64,000 nucleotides of DNA from Rhyzopertha dominica (taxonomy: Eukaryota > Arthropoda > Insecta > Coleoptera > Bostrichidae), in the NCBI GenBank assembly GCA_025024175.1, contig QCXZ01000003.1, forward strand, positions 58,856,023 to 58,920,022, read 5' to 3'. Made by a program: the position numbers and the translations under genes. The notes below the pieces were generated by a model. It made no database searches. It saw nothing but the letters and a program-made list of their open reading frames with translations, and was not told where the DNA came from. Positions 44,701-59,700 of the stretch are shown in pieces; within the stretch, counting starts at the first letter, position 1, and the number at the start of each line of letters is the position of its first letter.

Positions 44701-47700
44701 CAAGTTTTTGGGAAACTTGGCAGCATCGGTAGCCTTGAATGCCTTTCCCTGTGTGCTTATGTGCATGTCATATTGTTTTTTGTTTTAATAACCTTTTAAA
44801 AAATTGAAGCCATGCATATTTTTTTATAAACAAGAACTTTTCCCAAAAAACTAAAAATAAATAACTTTTCCATAATGTTACCAACTATGGTAGACACTAG
44901 CAACTCAATCTACCATTTTTGCCCAAAAAATTACTTTTAAAAAAATATTTCGAAGATAACTTCAATACTAATGTCAATGCAAACAACAGGTAAAATTGTT
45001 TTACTGATAATGCTTTGAGAAGAATTTAAAAAATGCAATAAAAATGGGGGTTTCCCTAAAATACATGATATACGAAAAAATTAGTTTGAAAACGAGCAAC
45101 CAAAAATAAAATATGACTTCCGAAAATAAATGCCTAACCTTTTACCGAGTTTATTTCAATGTATAACAGCAAAAGTTCAATGTTTATACTTAGCATTAGT
45201 AAAAGATTTGTGAACTATTTAATTGGCTAAGCTCTATTGTTTATTAATATGTTTACCCATATTTTATATATTGGTTTTTTAAAAGAGGCTTCCTAGAAGT
45301 TAAAAACTGCAAATCTCGATGGAGCACAGAAATTTTCAAATATCTCATTATAACAAATCCTAGTTGTTAAATTAAAATAAAATATTTGCTGATTAATTAT
45401 TTATGTTCATTTTTGGTTGTGGTGTATTCTGAAGTTAGCAAACAGACAGTAAAATTCAATTTTTCTCCAAATTAACTTATTTTAAAGCTGCAGTTATGTT
45501 TATTAGAACCTTAAAAATATAAATTGAAAATTGGAAATAAAACAGCATTCTGAATCAAATCTGAAGGTAAAACCCAAAATAGGTTATTTCATATATTTCC
45601 TCATCAAAAAATGCCATTAACTCCTATATAGGGTGTCCTGTTTTTGTTGTAATTGTAGGATATCTCGATAACTATTAATGCTGGATGGTTGCGTATCTTG
45701 CAAATCTTGAACCATTCCAAAGTGAAATAAAAAATTCAGGCATTCAAAGATTTAAAAAAATGTTCTGCTTTACTTACATCTTGATGATTTAACTTTGTAG
45801 TGTCCTCATAATCTCCACTACTAGAATGGTCCTTGTCTGGATCTAAATCCTGAAAGACAGCAATACCACACAAATTAAAGCAAGGTGAAAAAATAAAGGA
45901 AAACTTACATCAACATTGTCAAAAGTGACAACTCCAGTTGACCTCCTCTTTGGCCGTCTTCTTCTCTGTATCGCTGCTTGTGTTGCTAATGTGGCTTGGG
46001 CATTTCTTGCATCATTTTCTTTGTCTTGTTCTGCAACACAATACCCCAAAAAAAAAACATCTTCAAGCCAAAATTTTCCACCCAAATTCTCACCTTTCTC
46101 ATCCTGAGACTTGGGACGCCTTAGGGGTATTGTAACTGTTGTATCTGCAGTTTCAACTGGTGCTGATGATGGCCTAGTGGTTACGGTGCTCTGTAGACCA
46201 GGTCTTCTGATAAAGGACGGCGTATTTGGTGGTTCAGGTGATTTGGTTGCATCCTCTAGCTTAAACTGCATTAAAAGAACATGACTTAGTAAAAAATAAC
46301 ACAGACAAACATCTGTACAGGGCTAGAAATTAGGAGAGGTATCCGGCCTTATCTCATATACCAGTAGACCTAGAGCTTTGAGGAAAAAACTGAGGAAATT
46401 ATTTTGAAGATCGTAATCACCACTAGAGGGTACTACAGTATCTTAAATTCATGAAAATCACATTCTTCTGTAAAATATATATTAATGTTATTAGATTCTC
46501 AGATCTAAACCCTAATATTTTTGTATGAGGGTTACTATTTATATTTTGGGAACTGGCAACACTGATGTCATCTGGCAGTTGAATCGTAGTTTGATATTTT
46601 TGACAATATATATACTAAGAGCATTTTGTTATATTGACCCTATTTGTTTATTTTATATTTAGTTGAACGTTTTATCTCGGCAAAAGATAGAACTGAATCG
46701 TGAACATTTTCGTATATTGATTTATTACGTGGATTATTACAAAAAGAGTGCACTGATCAACTTAATTTGACTTTTGGTAACAAAGCTCAATCAAAAACCA
46801 TTGTGTATCGCTGGTATAGTGAATTTATTTGTGGTCATAGTTCGCTGTTTCATGAAGGTCGTCCAAAATTCGCTATAGTGCCACAACACATCGATGCAGT
46901 TGTGTAAAACACAACTATATGAGACTTTTTGTGTAATTAAAAGGAAAATTAAATGCAGATAAAACCACATTTTGATATGTTTAAGATGTTCGAAAATATT
47001 AAAGAACCAATGTGAAGGGTGACAGAAAACTAAATCAAAGTTTCACTAACTTGCAGATTAGTATAAATTTCCTAAAATGTTACTTGGGTCACCCTTATTT
47101 AAATGCAACCGCTACCTACCTATGTTTTAATAATTTTATATAATAAATTGTTTTAACACCCAAATTTGTTGTTCCAAGCTTACTTTAAATCCGAATAAAA
47201 TTATTAAAGCAAATAGAATAATTTTTTAATGTAGGTCAAGAAAATGTTCTTGATGTTGTAGAATACAAAAAAGGAGATATAAATCAGGTTTTAAAAGTTT
47301 AAACTGCATTCAATTTTCCTTTTAATTAATTGAAAAATATCTATTTTTTGGGTTTCATTTAGAAGAAAATACTTTATTTTACTACTTTTAACAATAAGAA
47401 ATAAAATTGTTGATTTAACTAGCCTATTCCAATTTCTAACAATTTTATTCTAAAACCAATATTTTTTTTATTCCACCTTAAATGTTATTAAATAAAAACA
47501 TCAAGATGATATATGATATATGAAATAAAGCCAGTCACCTCTCTTAATTGCTCACCCTGTAAACTCAACCAAACAGCCGTTTCGAAAACTGCGACGACAT
47601 GAGGCCACATTAGAGCATGCAAAGCAAAAGAGAAGCGATGTGTTTTACATGTACATACCTTACTGCCGCCATCCACTTTCAATCGCCAGGATGGTCTTCG

Positions 47701-50700
47701 TTCGTGAACTTTTTCCGTTTCCTCTACCTCACGAGTGATAACGGTTGGTGTAGCAGTGGTTATGGTGGCAGTCACACTCACTCCGTTAGGTGATTCAGAG
47801 TTAGACCCCAACTGTTAGTATCAAAGATTGGTTCTCAGTCACAGAACAGATTTAAAGGTTGCTTTTGAATTACACGCATATCTTGGTTATGTAGAATGTA
47901 ATGAAAGTATGACTGAAAGTTGTGATTTATATAATACATAAATTATGCGAAGGATACATGTTGAACTTGATGAAGATGATATCCCTTAGGATTTTTATAC
48001 AAAGATTTAACTTATTCCTTACTTTTATTATGTTGTACTTCTTTTTTCCAATAAACTCTAAATATCCATGTATAGACATGAAAGACACAAACAAAGCTTT
48101 TTTATTTAGACAAATACCATTGTTTTACCACAATATAGGTAGAAGACACAGTTATTACATGCTTAATGAAGTTTAAATGTAGGCCTGATGAAAAAGGATC
48201 ACTAAAAACAGTATCAAGAGTTAAAAATTTATAGTTCTTAAAACTGAAAATGAGAAAACTACTTATAAGTCAAATAAGTACTACAAAGTAGCCAAGCTGC
48301 AAGGGATGGAATGTTTATAGCAGTCTTATCTGGGATTTTAAACAGGCAAACACAGATGATACACAACGACCTGACCAGACAGGTCCAGGAAACATTTTGT
48401 ACATGCGCTTTGCATTTTAGGAATAAAAGCATTTCAATAACTAGAACCAATATATTTACACAATTTACATCATTAACGAGGGTGAATGCTTTCAGCGTCC
48501 GTAATATAAAATAATATTTTCTCGGAAAGATCGCTGACGCTTTAAAACACTGATAAAAAATTATTAGTCTGACGTTTCGATTACACCTATAATCTTTGTC
48601 AAAGGAGAAGAACCTCAAAATCCGTCTGACACAAGTTCAAACAAAATTTTGAAAGTAAATAAACAAATCATCAAGTAAGCAAGACATCATAGAAACAACG
48701 TGCCAACCTGATAAAATATGAACCAAAAGACGAAATTACACGGACGGATTAGAAAATTTGTTTTTGGTATTCTTGTCTATGGTTGTAAATAAACAGCGTT
48801 CATCAGAGTACAGTGGATAGCGTTGATAAAAACACCTACATAAAATAAAGAGAAAGTCGAAACCCTTTAGTATTCATACAAATTTTGAAAAAAAGTGTCA
48901 AAATGTGGCGTCAGTGAGAATGTGAATGTGAAGAAGTCAACTTCGAAGTCAGAATGAAAACAAGATGCTGACAGTGTGTATAATTTTACCAAAAATTCTC
49001 CTCATAATTTGCTTTAAAAATTATGTATTTTTTTAAATTTCAAATAAAATCAAATGCTTAAGGAATTAGTTGGAAATTTAAATAATTTTTCTAAACAGTA
49101 ATATTCATTACAAGATTTTGTAATTGATTTAATTTTAGATGAACCACCAGCCAGCAAAAAAAACAAATACCATGTGTCAGTAAATGCAAATGTTGTTATA
49201 TGAAATGTATCCAACTTTTTTCTTGAAAAAGTGATGAAAGGTCCTCTAAAATTGACATCACAGGCTACAAGACTGCCATATTCAACAGTTGCTAGAATTA
49301 TTAAATTAAATGAGGAAGATCTTAGTCGGCCCAACAACAAAAGCCAAAACAACACTGTGGATTCCTTTTCTGATGAAGAGATAAAATCTTTATATAAGGA
49401 ATGTATGATAGAAACGAAGTACCAACTTTGGAATCGATCAAAGCTCAATTTAATAAACAGGGACTTGAATATAAGTATAGCATCATAACTTTGGCAAAAA
49501 TTATTTAAAAAACTGACTTCAAATCTAAAAGAATTAACAAGAGATTAGCCACAATGGAAAGCGAACGGCTCAGCGATGGAGAACCGAATTTATTAAAAAA
49601 ATTCGAAGATACGAGATAGTTTTCATCATCATTGTGTATTTGGATGAGACTTGGTATGACACGCATGATCTGACTGCCAAGGACCGCACTGATGGGTCAC
49701 TGCAATTTAAATAAAAAACACCTCCCTGTAGAGGAAAGCGACTAATTATTTTAAACATTTGCAGAGCAAGAGGATAAGAAAATCCTGAAAAAATGCACAC
49801 TGAAGAGACAATAAAATTTTTACACGAAAATAATTTGCCTATCTCCAAGAAAGCAACAAAATAGCAGTTATTAAAAATAATATTGACAAATCCAAATCCC
49901 TTTATGCTGACAATTTAGCAAAAATGCATGGCCATACTGTTGAGATTACCGCCTTATTACTATGTGCTAAATCCCGTAAAGCTGATTTGGAGCCAGCTGA
50001 ACCATCACATCAGCAAACAAAATAAAACCCTAAATATAGACGCAAGTGGTGTAGAAGTGTAATTCGAAAAGCCACAAATAAATTAAATGAGACATTATTT
50101 GTGAACTGTTTTAAACACATTAAAGTAATTGAAAAATGGTTTTGTAAGAATTAGTGAATTTGCAGCAATAATTATTAACGTTAATGATGATTCTTCAGGA
50201 CTTTGAAGATAAGCTGTAATTTTATGTAAAATTTAATTATGTAAGTGGTGTAAATATATTGGTTCTAGTTATTGAAATGTTTTTATTCCTAAAAGGCAAA
50301 GGGCAGGTACAAAATGTTTCCAGGACCTGTCTGGTGGGGTCCTAGATAAGATGCCATAAACGGCCAACTCCTCGAGCATGGGTACTTTATATCACTTCTT
50401 CGACTTTTAAACCGTTTTCTCATTTTCAGTTTTAAGAACTATATTCTTTTCACAATATTTAAAATATAATAAAATTTAAATAATGCCGTCAAAACAATTC
50501 ATATGCCATTTAATACAACTCTGGACGTGCCAGATGAGATTAATATAAGTGTATGGAATTTTAAGTAATAACACCAAAACAGTTGATCAACATTAGTAAT
50601 TTGCGTACTAAATTAAATAGAGAATTATCTTGGTGATACTAAAACTTGTATGGCATAAAAAGAAGAAGTCAGTAATATTTAGTGATACCTGAAATACCCA

Positions 50701-53700
50701 TAAGTTAATGAAGTGTTTTATGGTACGAAACTTTTCAACCAGTCAATAGAAATGCATAGAATATAATTACCTGCTCGTTGTTGTTGTTATTGACACCCTG
50801 GTTTTTGTTTTCAACAATTTGTTCGGCAGACTTGATTTCCTCCAAAGTGACCCCTTGCGTAGAACGTCTAGTCTCTCGAACTCTCTTCGCATGTGCCTTC
50901 CTCTGCGTTTCACTCTCTTCATCTCGTACAGGAGGAACAAATGATCTGTTTAAAATAGGACATGAAGTAATGCAGATATGTAACTTAATCCATTAAAGAA
51001 ACAATTACTGCATGCACATTACGGTTCAAAACTGCAAAAACTTTCATCCAGCAAATATAAATGCCATGTTTTTAAACGGAAAATCACTCGTAATTAGTAC
51101 AGAAAATGACCACATCCACACAAGAGTCATACTTGAAGAAGTTCTTAAATATGGCAAGTCTCGTTCCACCAGGTGTAGTTGGAGTAGTCGAAGTTGATGT
51201 ACTGCCTGATGATGTGGTTGGTGTTTGGTTGGTGGGTATATTCAATTTTAAACCGCTAAGGTAACAGAAGTACGATACATTTACAACATATTATTTCTGT
51301 TAGGTAGGAAACGGTAAGATAATGGAATATGACAACACTGGATGAACTTCAACAATGAAAACACAAAAATGTGTTTCTTCTACAACCTTTCTGTTTTAAA
51401 ATCCCTTTGAGAACATAACGAAGGGGTAACAGCGTGCCTTTAAATCACTTTTATTTAAATTTTTGTTGCAAAATACTAGATGTTTTTGAAATTATGAAAC
51501 TGCATACAGGATTTTTAATACTGATGGTCCACCATTCCTCTATTATTCTTCTGTAAGTGCTTTATTACTTATCGAAGAGAAAAGGTACAAAAACAAACTC
51601 CATCTTACTTGTAAAACGCTACAACATAAAAATATTTTCATTTCTACAAAGGTTTCATTTTTGCTGTACCACTCCCAACTGTTTTATTTTAATAGGAACA
51701 CCATGTATGTTATTGCATTTTTGAATACTTTGAAGAAAATGAGTGGCACTTTGTTAAGCATACTTGTTACCCACAGTCACCCCTTTCAGCATTATTATAC
51801 AATTTTTGAAAAATTGGCTAGTATTTGCAAAGTAAAATAGGTAGTTTTCGCCATTCAATAGAAGACAGAAAAATCAACCAAAATGTATAAATTTTTGTTT
51901 TGTGTTTGAAGAACATTATTTTTCTGCTGCATGGTTACTGTGATACAACAAAAAAGAATATCAATAGTTCAGTAAAAGGGCCAAAGATAGACCAACATGT
52001 GTATTAATAAAATCGAGAAAGGAAAAAATCTGCCTCTGTACATGTAAAAAAATTGTTCCTTTCTTTCCAAAAATCCAAAAAATAAAGGGCATAAAATTTG
52101 TACTTTAAAAAAGTTTTTTGTACCATTTGATGACTTCTTCATACTCTATCGAATAGCAAAAACTGCATGTCACTAACTATTTACTTTGGGAGGTATTCGT
52201 TATTTATAAGTATGCCACAAATGATAATAAAAAAAACGTGAAATAATGCCGAAACGGTACACTCCATGTTACCTGCATGCTTAATAAACCGCCCGTATTG
52301 TAACAAGAAAATCAAACACGTAATAATATACGGGTGTTCCATTTGAAATAAAAATGTAGCATGCGGCACAACAATACTGAAAAACCTTGGAAAGGAAAAT
52401 ATTTTTAGGTTGCAGCACTTTAGAAACAAGATAAAGTTTGTTTTGTGCTTTTTTCTACAACAAATAATAAAGATGCTATAGAAGAATTCTACAGGAATGG
52501 CGGAGCTTGTATGTCGCTACAGTAATGAGCCAAACATTTCATTTTCAGTACAATTAAAAGTACAATACTTTCTCACATTCAGGTATTCTGCTTCAATCTA
52601 TTTTCTTTTGTAAGACTGTAAATACATGAAATTTTTTTAGACTCATCAATTGCAGCAAAAGATTCTTGTAAAAATAAAAAACTGTTCTATTTTTTATAAT
52701 CCTAAAATTAAATGGATTAACTTAACATTCATAGAAGTCTTTTTAACCGATACAGTTCACTTTGTCATGCAGTGTTGCCACACAAATCTTCCATAGACTG
52801 TTTAACAAAACACTTAATCTGCTACTCACCTTATACTCAACCTTATAGGCTGACTATTCGGTACAGGACTAGTGGCAGGAGATGTGGTCGATTTGTTTGC
52901 GATATGACTTGAACTACTATTATTAGTCTGTTTCTCAATAGATTCATCTTTGCCTGGGTTACTGAAAAAACAGTACATTACGTAAAAAAAGTACCAAGAT
53001 GAAAGCCCAAACTAAACAAGGGACAAACGATGCAGTTTTAATCTTCAAGCTGTCTTATTTAATTCACAAGGCTTGTTTGATAAGGTAACTTGCTTCACAT
53101 TTTAATTTTACAGTATGTCGTAAAAAGTGGAATATGACTAAAATAATAATCAAACAAAGGAAGATGTGCAAATATTGAAGGATATAACCAAATAGGGTTT
53201 ATCTTGCAAAAATAGTACAAGTGTTATTGTTAGAGCATAATTACTTAGGTTACCGGTGTTTTGTAGGTAGTAATATGCAATCTCACCAAAAAAATGTTCC
53301 AAGATCTCACGGTATAAAACCAAGTCAGTTATTTTAGTTAGTGTCTATGGAAGCAACTATTCAACAAGTTTGTCAGTACTGTGCTACGAGGCTTTTATGT
53401 TTTTGATAGGATCTCACTTTTTGATTGTTTCTTTTTTTAATGTAATATTACTTGTATTTCGGCAACATATTTTAAAAGTCCACTCTCTGTCTCTATTGGT
53501 TTTTCTTGAACTTTGATGTAAAACTTTTTAACAAGTATGGATGGTAAGTACTTCTAAGTCGATTATATTCAACGATCATAACGCATTTGTATACAAAATT
53601 TTTCTAGGACCTGTCTGGTCGGGTCCTTGTGTATCATCTGTGTTTGCCTGTTTAAAACACTGACTGCCATAAACGTCCCAGCCCTCGCAATTGTAAGTTG

Positions 53701-56700
53701 TTTTCTCATTTTCAATTTTAATACATGTGCAGAGCATTAGCATCATGTAATGTGCGCGCCATGAAAGAAGGCAGATGTAGTGGGGATAAAAATTGTCGCG
53801 AGATACTTAAATCATCGGCGAGCCCACCAATATTCATGGCCGCAATTTCAGGCTAGCGTGGCAAACAAATTTATTAACTTGGCCCACCCATGTGATTCGC
53901 TTCATTCAAATTGTGTATGATGTTACATTCTTAAGATGTGACTTCTTTCCTGGCGCACACTATACATTATACACCGCACTTTTGCAAAAAATTAAAAATC
54001 TCAAAAGGATTGTGTTAGCAATAACAATATGTCTTTATTTGATTCAAAACTTTTGAAACGATTTTAAAATGTGCTTCAAATTTGTTTTAAAACTAACTAC
54101 TGGTTTTTCTGATAAGATCTAAACTATGTTCTGACAGAAAAAAAAATAAATATATTGTGGCTTTGGAGATTTCCAGGTTTTCAATTTCATATATGAAAAT
54201 ATTTACAAAAGGTTTTCAATCCCGTATATGAAAATATTCTTTAAAAAATCTCATTATCATTTTAGTTTTTAAAGTTTTTAGAGCAACTCATCAAAAGTGG
54301 TAGTGCTTATATGCTTGATTTTCCATCCATTTGTGGATAGTGACCTTTCGGCTCCTAAAGATCGGATTGACCTCGCTTTTTGTTAGGTGCTAGCTTACGG
54401 TTTACAGGCATGCCCAAACAACTTTTTTTAAAGTAGTATCACTCAGATGCTGTCCCTGGAGGTCAATTTGCGCAGTTATGTAGGTGCATGTAAAATTTCG
54501 AAACAAAAAATATGGTACCGATTTTATAAATTTAAATATATATTTACATTTATTTAAGAAATAATATGTTTTAATTACCCCCCTCCACCCAAAATTTCTG
54601 AGCACACCACTGATGACGAACATGCACCATGGTACCCAAAGATGCCATCAAGAGAATTTTTTGTGATATCAAATACTGATCTGCCACAGGTGGAATGGGA
54701 ATGAGTTTTGATTAATTTTTTTCCACACATCTCTATTTTATATGCATGGCTCCAATGAATTAACACACTATCAAAAAATATATAAAATAGTTTTACCTTT
54801 TCTTAACAGTCTTTTGCTTGATTTACTTTATTATTTTCATTAGTTAGGAAGAAAATTGGTTTAATGATTTCTTTTTAACAAATTACATCAAGGCTAAAAA
54901 AAGATAAAGAAAACTAATACAGTGTGAAAAATGGAACCAAATTGTCAGTGGTGAATATTTATGCCTCTAGCTCGAACAACATCTTGCCAACAACCANAGA
55001 CCCATACTTAAAATGAGCCTAATAATTTCATTTTGATACTTTTCCAAAATTTGAGTCAGTCTCCACCCTAAGTCACCCAAATTGTTGCAATGGTTACACT
55101 CCTGTTGCAATCGCCTATCAGGATTATAATGCAACCAAAAACAATAAAAAACATGTTAAGCTATAAAAAAGCTGCAATTTGATTTTAATTGCACATTTTT
55201 GTTACCACTGTCAAACTCTACAGGGTGTTATAAAATGTAAGCACTGTAGTTACTTTGTGGAAAATTCAACCTATCATACAAATCGGCAAATAGTTTGGAG
55301 ACCAATTAACATCAAAGTTTTGGATTATTTTTGGTGATGCGTTATGTATAAAAAATCCCTCCTCAATGAATTGTCGATAACATATTTCATTTTACACAGA
55401 ATCTAAAAAAATGGCACAAATCCTTTCAATAAATAAATTCTTAATTAGAAAAACATTTTGGCCAAATGAAAAAGTTTCATAGTAAACATTAATAATAATG
55501 AGTTTTATTTTGCAAAACCACTTTTACCACTAATCCTGAATGTGAACCTGCATAAACAGTGGTCTAAATGCATCAACAATGAGCAAATTATACTACAAAC
55601 ACCCATATGTTACCTAATCCAGTTACTTATCAAACTAGCCTTTCACATTGTCTCATAAGAACAGTCCTTTATATTGGTTAGAGAAGCAAGTGAGTAAGCA
55701 CAGCAAAGAATAATTATAAAGTAATACCAGGTAGGTCAGCTAATCGTTCCACTAAAAATGTAGGTACTACTCTTAAAACCACAAACAAAAATGGAATAAC
55801 AAAACAAAAGTTCACAAGGGACAAAAACAAGTGTATTCCAGGAAATATGTAACAAAAAAGAAACAGTGAAGTACTACTCAAATGAATAATTGTCAATGCA
55901 AATTTTGTAGTTATACTTACAAACACTGAAATTATGCAAAAAATGAAACCTTCGTGGCAAAAAAAATCCGTCAAAATTTGTATTTCCTGGAAACGTAACT
56001 TTAAACTCCCCCCACCCTAACAAAACCATGACAAAAAACGTTCAACATTTAAACGTGCGTACCTGGCACTTCTCTGGTATTTATTGGAGAGATAAGTTGT
56101 TTGCAGGTTGCGGAGAACAGGATAATTGTTAGAATTGGGATATGGGTAAGAAGTGGCCTTTATGCGTTCATGCAGCGCCAAATATCGTGTGTAGAACCTA
56201 AACATAATAAGCAAGTGTCAGAGCGGCAAATCGGACTGTCTCTACTACTTTAGAATCTCTTTGCTCCGATTCAATATCTCTTTGTTAGTCACAGAATCTG
56301 TTCGGAATCTTACATGCGGTGTTAATGTTACAAACTGTAAGCACCCAAGCTAAGATGACAGATTATAAGATTGAAATTATCACACATTTTTTGATAAAAT
56401 AAATATTTTACATATCTGTGAAAAGAAACTTGTCTCTTAAAAATAAACATTCGTTCTGCAAACTAATGGAAACAGTGGTCAAACATGCTGCGCAATTTTA
56501 AAATCAGGATATTTCCCAATTGTATGGCACAAACTCTAATACGCAGTGATGGGTTTTTCAATTACTCTCAATAATTGACAAATTCGGGTACAATCCTGCA
56601 AGAGGTTGATCTTACATTGGACAGAGACATCTTGCAACATAAAGTTCGAAGATATCGAACAATTGGGTAGTTCAGTAAAGTAAAAATTACGGAATTCAAT

Positions 56701-59700
56701 ACAGTTTCGTTACTAATTGTAACATATGCAAATAATTCCCTACGTTGGTTAGTATAAAAATGCATTTAAGAAAGAAAGAAAAAGGAAATACGCAACTTGG
56801 CAAGTTTTACTTCACATTCTTTTGTGGATGTCAAATCAGTCGGATGTCGGACGTCAGACAAGCTGTTTGTGCCAGTATTGGATTTGTTGTGTTTGTGTTT
56901 GATGATGCTCAATTAACGTAAGAATAACGAACGATAAACAAAAAGAACAAACACAACACATAAAAACACGTTTACAGATGATTTAACCCAACTGTCACTG
57001 TACGCGATGTTACTACTTACTCTGTTTATTGTTTATCCCTCTCTTTTTAACATGGTACAACCAGATTGTTCACTTATGATGTCACAACTGAATTCTTCAA
57101 TTTTTATTAATTAATATCTCAAGTTATAAGCAATATTGAAAAAAAACATGTCAATCTTATTTCAATTGAATCGTTCGAAATGTATAATAAAAAACAAACG
57201 CTGAAATACCCAATTGTCTACCCCTGGTAACCCTCACCCTTAATTTTTAAATAGGAAAGAAGGGTCAAGTAATACTTCATTTTGAAAGTCCTTCTAATCC
57301 TTTCTGAAAATGCATAGGACTACATGGCCCTACCATAAAGTATAGAATCACTAGCATAAGTTTTATCCTTTTAAAATTTACTTGTCCCAGGTGTCAGGCA
57401 ATTCCTTGATGAAAATTTCTAGGGGCGATTGGTTGGAGAGAGAGGACCTATTGAGTGACCACCAAGGTCTTCAGATCTTACACCTCCAGATTTTTGCCTT
57501 TGGAGACACTTGAAAGTTTCTGAAATGCAACCAGCATTCTTGGGGGAATTATACCATAAAATTTTACTTGAATGGCATCAGTTGACACCAGACACTTAAA
57601 AAATGTCAGAGAAGTATTTAAGTCTTGATTTCTGAAATAGCTTTTAATAAAAATTAAATTTTTTACTTTTGATTGTGCTTCAAAATTAGGTATTACTTGA
57701 CCCCTCTTCCCCCTAAGAATTATTGAGGGGGGCTTGTTTTCACTTAAACACTTGGAAAATGAGGAGTTATGACTGATAAGAAACTATATTTTATCAATTT
57801 CAGAAACATTTGTTTAAAACTTTTGTGATACTTTGTAGAATATTCCTGTTGTGTTCTATTTATTTTTGTCAAGCTTCAGTAATCATATTTCATGAACTAG
57901 ATTTTATATAAATTCTTTTAAACAATATTTTGATGTCTGCAATGCTCATCCATATTTGTGCCATACAGTTCTGAATCGGCCTGATTATTTACTTCAAACA
58001 TACAACACACTAAGAAAAATATTTAATGCACAAATTTCACTGTCTAACCACAAACTAGAGATATTACTGTCTTTTCTATCGAGATAATCCATGCAAATAA
58101 GGAATTTTTTTTAAATTACTAAAAATAAAAACTGTTATGTGTATTAAGTAATAATAGTCATGCACCACACTGTTAAAATGCAGTTAGCTCTTAAATTAGC
58201 CAAAATATTCTAAAGTAGTACAGAACTACAGAAAAAAATCAGTATTAATAACCTCTTTTAAAATGAAATAAAATCGTTACCCAAAAACATCAACCCTCCC
58301 TCACTTAAAGTGAAGCGCTACTTTTACTTACACTGGATCATTTTTAAAACTGTTGGCCCGTCTCAATACTGGTTCTTCATCCTTATTGACATTATCCCCT
58401 GCAAATTAAAATATAGAGAAAAAACACACAAAAAAGAGTTCAATGTCCGTACTAAAGTTTTTCAGCGTGGCATCTGGCTGTGTCGACTTTGCAGTTATCT
58501 TCCTCCAGGATGGTGTGTTGTCATCAGAATTGACTTCTATGAATTTCGGTGGAGCAACGGGTGGTTTGGAAATAGGTTCGATGTCCTTAATTGCCACGGT
58601 AACTGGTTGCTCTGCTACAGGGGCAGTATTGACCTTATTTCTCTTTTCTGAAAAATTTCAGAATGCCGTGTAATGAAAAAAAAAACATTCACATTTGTAG
58701 AATTAAGTAATACACAACAAGCCAATTTAATCATGTGATTGGGTGCGAACCTATTTTTCATGCACATACTGGAACATGAACACAATATGCAATTATACAT
58801 TTCACGAACAATTAAAACAATTCTACTACGGTGAGACTACCAAGGGTTGATATTATTTCGAGCAAAAAAAAAACAAAGTGATTTGTTTTCCATAAATCAC
58901 CGTGCACATGTCCTTCATTGCCAGGTTTAGCACAAAATACATTAAACGAATACATAACGTTATTTACATGATATAAATATACCTGCATGCACATATAGGT
59001 AAATCACAGCAATCTATCTAGAAACTTGTGCAAGCTGTTTTACTCTTCTTTACTTTATTATTCGACTTTTGTTTTATCTTGAAGAAATGTTATGCAACAA
59101 ATGTACAGATGTTGCACTTTTTTAGTTCCTAAATTCCTAAAGTAATATTTATTAAAAAAAGTTCGCAACACTCTAGATTTTAGTATAAACAGAACACCAA
59201 CAACAGATACCGTAATACATAACAACTCAAATCAAAATTATTCTGTCAAAATGTAAAAAATGGCTGTATTTCATAATCTTGTTCATAGATTATTAACAGT
59301 TCCCATGACAAAGAACTAAATATCATTAAAACAATAACATCTAACAACAGTTACAACCACCCTATAATCATTGACAGACTAATCAATCAAAAGAAAAAAA
59401 AACAGTGACAAAATTATTATACACGCAAATCGCTGAAACAACAAGTACTAAGCTATTACTGTTAACAAGAATAATTAGGAAAGCTTCTCACTAACAATAA
59501 ATATTAAACAATTAAATATTTTACACAAAAGTGGAGTGTATCAAATAAATTGTAATGTTTCTGATGCCATATACATAGGGCAAAGTGGTAGAAGGTTGGA
59601 AACAAGAATTAATGAGCACAAAAAAAGGTTTCGCCAAACACTGTATAGAAATGAACCAATAATACTTGACAACATCAAATTATTTCACCAATGCTGCAAA

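Noticed and set aside
54997..54997. N base (also 13698 and 32845) as a sign of a mis-join
   Set aside because: Single ambiguous bases in repeat-derived or intergenic DNA; gene models on both sides continue normally, so no mis-assembly is implied.
55714..55974. 86-codon hydrophobic minus-strand frame
   Set aside because: Hydrophobicity follows from TTT/ATT-rich DNA. It lies inside an Mbs intron with no splice sites fitting the Mbs phase.
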